From contig JABJGS010000019.1 in assembly GCA_018703155.1 (NCBI GenBank), positions 1 through 36,503 of the forward strand: 36,503 bases of DNA, written 5' to 3'. The notes beneath the pieces were generated by a model. It made no database searches. It was not told the origin of the DNA and saw only the letters and a list, made by a program, of their open reading frames with translations. The DNA comes from Francisellaceae bacterium. GTDB lineage: Bacteria; Pseudomonadota; Gammaproteobacteria; UBA6186; Azoamicaceae. Position numbers and translations under genes: made by a program. Below, in pieces: positions 34,786 through 36,503 of the stretch (position 1 is its first letter; the number at the start of each line of letters is the position of its first letter).

Positions 34786-34799
34786 TGCTGTTTACAGCA
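34786..34799 (+). promoter_or_regulatory. Small hairpin in the csp leader
   Basis: TGCTG-TTTA-CAGCA lies about 32 nt before the cold-shock start codon. Cold-shock genes often have structured leaders that change with temperature; this one is only a candidate. The rest of 34603-34831 shows nothing else recognised. Confidence 0.35.
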
Positions 34800-34831
34800 A
34801 AGATATAAGTTAATAGAGAGGTTTTAATAAA

Positions 34832-35044
34832 ATGGCTGACGGTACAGTTAAATGGTTCAACGCCACAAAAGGTTATGGTTTTATTTGTCCAGGAGATGGC
34901 GGTCGTGATGTATTCGTACACATCTCAGCAGTTGAATCTGCAGGCATATCAAATTTAGTAGAAGGACAACGTGTTTCTTACGAAATCGTAGAAAACAGAG
35001 GTAAAAGTTCTGCTGCTAATTTGAGAATTGTAGAAAATGCTTAA
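34832..35044 (+). CDS. Cold-shock protein, CspA family
   Basis: 70 residues, the standard length. The nucleic-acid-binding motifs KGYGFI (RNP1) and VFVHIS (RNP2) are intact, with the conserved [15 protein letters not shown] start. It binds single-stranded RNA and DNA and acts as an RNA chaperone. GAGAGG lies about ten bases before the ATG. The helicase gene follows after 61 nt without a clear terminator, so the two may share a transcript, which would fit a joint role in RNA unfolding. Confidence 0.96.
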   Translation: MADGTVKWFNATKGYGFICPGDGGRDVFVHISAVESAGISNLVEGQRVSYEIVENRGKSSAANLRIVENA

Positions 35045-35105
35045 CAATAAATAAAATTATTAATAATAATTATTATAAAATTTTATCCTACTTTTAAGGT
35101 TCCTT

Positions 35106-36503
35106 ATGGAAAATTTTGATAATCTTGGGCTGCCAAAGCCCTTGCTTGTTTCTCTAGAGAGAATCAAGTTTACAAAACCTACGCCAGTCCAGGCTGCAAC
35201 CATCCCTCTAGCACTTGCTGGACGTGATGTTCTTGGCTCCGCTCAAACTGGTACAGGTAAAACTGGTGCTTTTGGTATTCCCATCATTGCAAAACTATTA
35301 AATGAGGAAAATTCCGGTACAGCCCTGGTAATAACGCCAACGAGAGAGCTTGCAACACAAGTAATGCAAGCTCTAACTCAAATGCTTGGACATGACTCTA
35401 AAATCAAATCTGCATTGTTGATTGGTGGCGACCCCATCATGAAACAGCTGCAGCGATTAAGAGCCAGACCCGAGCTAATAGTTGGAACTCCGGGGCGTAT
35501 CAATGATCACCTCAACCGTGGAACCTTAGATTTAAGCAAAACTGACTTTCTTGTCCTAGATGAGACTGACAGAATGCTTGATATGGGCTTCACCATTCAA
35601 ATAGATGAGATTCTTGAATCTGTTCCAAATGAAGGACGCCAAACACTATTATTTTCTGCAACACTTCCAAGTAATATTGTTAGAATTGCGAAAAAATACT
35701 TAAATAATCCTGAACATATAAGCATTGGTGATTCTTGTGCTCCAGCACAAAATATCAAACAAGATGTATTATATGTAGATCAAAGAGATAAATATAATAA
35801 ATTACTGGACCAATTAAACGAGCGTGAAGGCTCTGTTATAGTTTTTGTAAAAACTAAAATTGGTGCCCAAAGAATTGCTGATAATTTAAATAAAAGCGGA
35901 CATTTAGCAGACTCTATACATGGTGACTTACGTCAACATAAAAGAGATCGTGTTATTAATGCTTTCCGTAAACAAAAATATCGGATCATGGTTGCAACAG
36001 ATATCGCTGCTCGCGGTTTAGATATCCCTCATATTGAGCATGTTGTCAATTACGATTTACCTCAATGTCCTGAAGACTATATTCACCGTATTGGTAGAAC
36101 TGCAAGAGCAGGTGCTACTGGCGAAGCAATATGTTTTGTTAGCCCAGCTGAACGAAGAATGTGGGGTGCTATAACTAATCTAATGGACCCGAATAGTAAA
36201 AAAGATAGTCACTTTAGTAATGATCGGAAACAAGGCCGAGGCTCTTCTTCTCGTGGACGTTCTAGAGATGGTGAAAGATCATTCTCTTCACGTAGACGTG
36301 ATGATGACAGACCATCAGCTGGAAGACGTTCTAGAGATGGCGAAAGATCATTCTCCCCTCGTGGACGCGAACGTGATGAAAGATCATTCTCTCCTCGTAG
36401 ACGTGATGATGATAGACCATCAGCTGGTCGACGTGATGAAAGATCATTCTCTCCTCGTAGACGTGATGATGATAGACCATCAGCTGGTCGACGTGATGAT
36501 AGA
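35106..36503 (+). CDS. DEAD-box RNA helicase with RS/RD-rich repeat tail (3' end outside the window)
   Basis: 466 codons are visible with no stop. The Q motif region (GLPKPLLVSLERIKFTKPTPVQ), AQTGTGKT (46-53), PTRELA, TPGRI, motif II, FSATLP, ATDIAARGLDIP and HRIGRTARAG are all present, so this is a RhlE/DeaD-type ATP-dependent RNA helicase. Motif II reads DETD (152-155) instead of DEAD. The C-terminal part is a basic tail of repeated units (RSRDGERSFS, RRRDDDRPSAGR), the last two copies identical at DNA level, cut by the window edge. AAGG precedes the ATG at seven bases. It follows a cold-shock gene, so a cold or RNA-remodelling role is likely. Confidence 0.94.
   Translation, partial: MENFDNLGLPKPLLVSLERIKFTKPTPVQAATIPLALAGRDVLGSAQTGTGKTGAFGIPIIAKLLNEENSGTALVITPTRELATQVMQALTQMLGHDSKIKSALLIGGDPIMKQLQRLRARPELIVGTPGRINDHLNRGTLDLSKTDFLVLDETDRMLDMGFTIQIDEILESVPNEGRQTLLFSATLPSNIVRIAKKYLNNPEHISIGDSCAPAQNIKQDVLYVDQRDKYNKLLDQLNEREGSVIVFVKTKIGAQRIADNLNKSGHLADSIHGDLRQHKRDRVINAFRKQKYRIMVATDIAARGLDIPHIEHVVNYDLPQCPEDYIHRIGRTARAGATGEAICFVSPAERRMWGAITNLMDPNSKKDSHFSNDRKQGRGSSSRGRSRDGERSFSSRRRDDDRPSAGRRSRDGERSFSPRGRERDERSFSPRRRDDDRPSAGRRDERSFSPRRRDDDRPSAGRRDDR
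36371..36490 (+). repeat. Two identical 60-nt tandem repeats in the helicase tail
   Basis: 36371-36430 and 36431-36490 are identical, each encoding 20 residues (DERSFSPRRRDDDRPSAGRR). A further partial unit begins at 36491. Diverged relatives of the unit occur upstream to about 36257. Perfect identity suggests recent expansion and possible length variation between strains. Confidence 0.95.

Overview
The window is AT-rich (roughly one third G+C by eye) gammaproteobacterial chromosome. Most of it is a compact minus-strand block of housekeeping genes in the classic order nnr-tsaE-amiB-mutL-miaA-hfq-hflX-hflK-hflC-yjeT-purA-rnr-rlmB, followed by rpsF-rpsR-rplI and dnaB-alr. This order, together with low G+C, an APC-type amino-acid antiporter and several orphan proteins that look like secreted effectors (one with nuclear-localisation-like basic clusters and a C-terminal glutamate-rich block), suggests a Legionellales-like, host-associated lineage (relatives of Legionella, Coxiella or Berkiella). 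That placement is inference.

Layout. 1-160: left-edge gene tail and a hairpin repeat. 159-689: ppa with a good promoter. 851-2230: amino-acid permease, convergent with alr. 2204-5982: rpsF-rpsR-rplI operon, a strong bidirectional terminator, then dnaB-alr. 5983-8958: an accessory islet with two orphan genes and long AT-rich noncoding stretches, splitting the usual rlmB/rpsF neighbourhood. 8985-23392: the long nnr-to-rlmB block, mostly overlapping or nearly touching genes with several ATGA/GTGA couplings. 23480-24604: orphan effector-like gene. 24746-26752: fadH (2,4-dienoyl-CoA reductase). 26761-26830: second copy of the hairpin repeat. 26795-30234: a LuxR-type regulator followed by a one-module NRPS-like protein. 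30377-31926: queF preceded by a diverged queF paralogue. 32149-34550: three orphan plus-strand genes, the last a repeat-containing lipoprotein. 34832-36503: cold-shock protein and a DEAD-box RNA helicase that runs off the window.

Most notable: (1) a tandem, translationally coupled QueF paralogue that keeps the QueF cysteine and the TRRGG motif but has lost the NADPH motif, the catalytic Asp and the substrate-binding His-Glu pair; (2) a condensation/carrier/thioesterase protein with no recognisable adenylation motifs and a Cys instead of Ser as thioesterase nucleophile, next to a LuxR-type regulator with palindromes at its promoter; (3) an amber codon in rlmB seven codons before the ancestral stop, with the conserved RQRS tail still readable behind it; (4) a 61-nt hairpin repeat in two convergent intergenic regions that encodes the C-terminus of the NRPS-like protein; (5) an orphan protein with nuclear-localisation-like motifs.

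Housekeeping calls rest on recognised family motifs and on conserved gene order. The orphan genes are described but not assigned a function.
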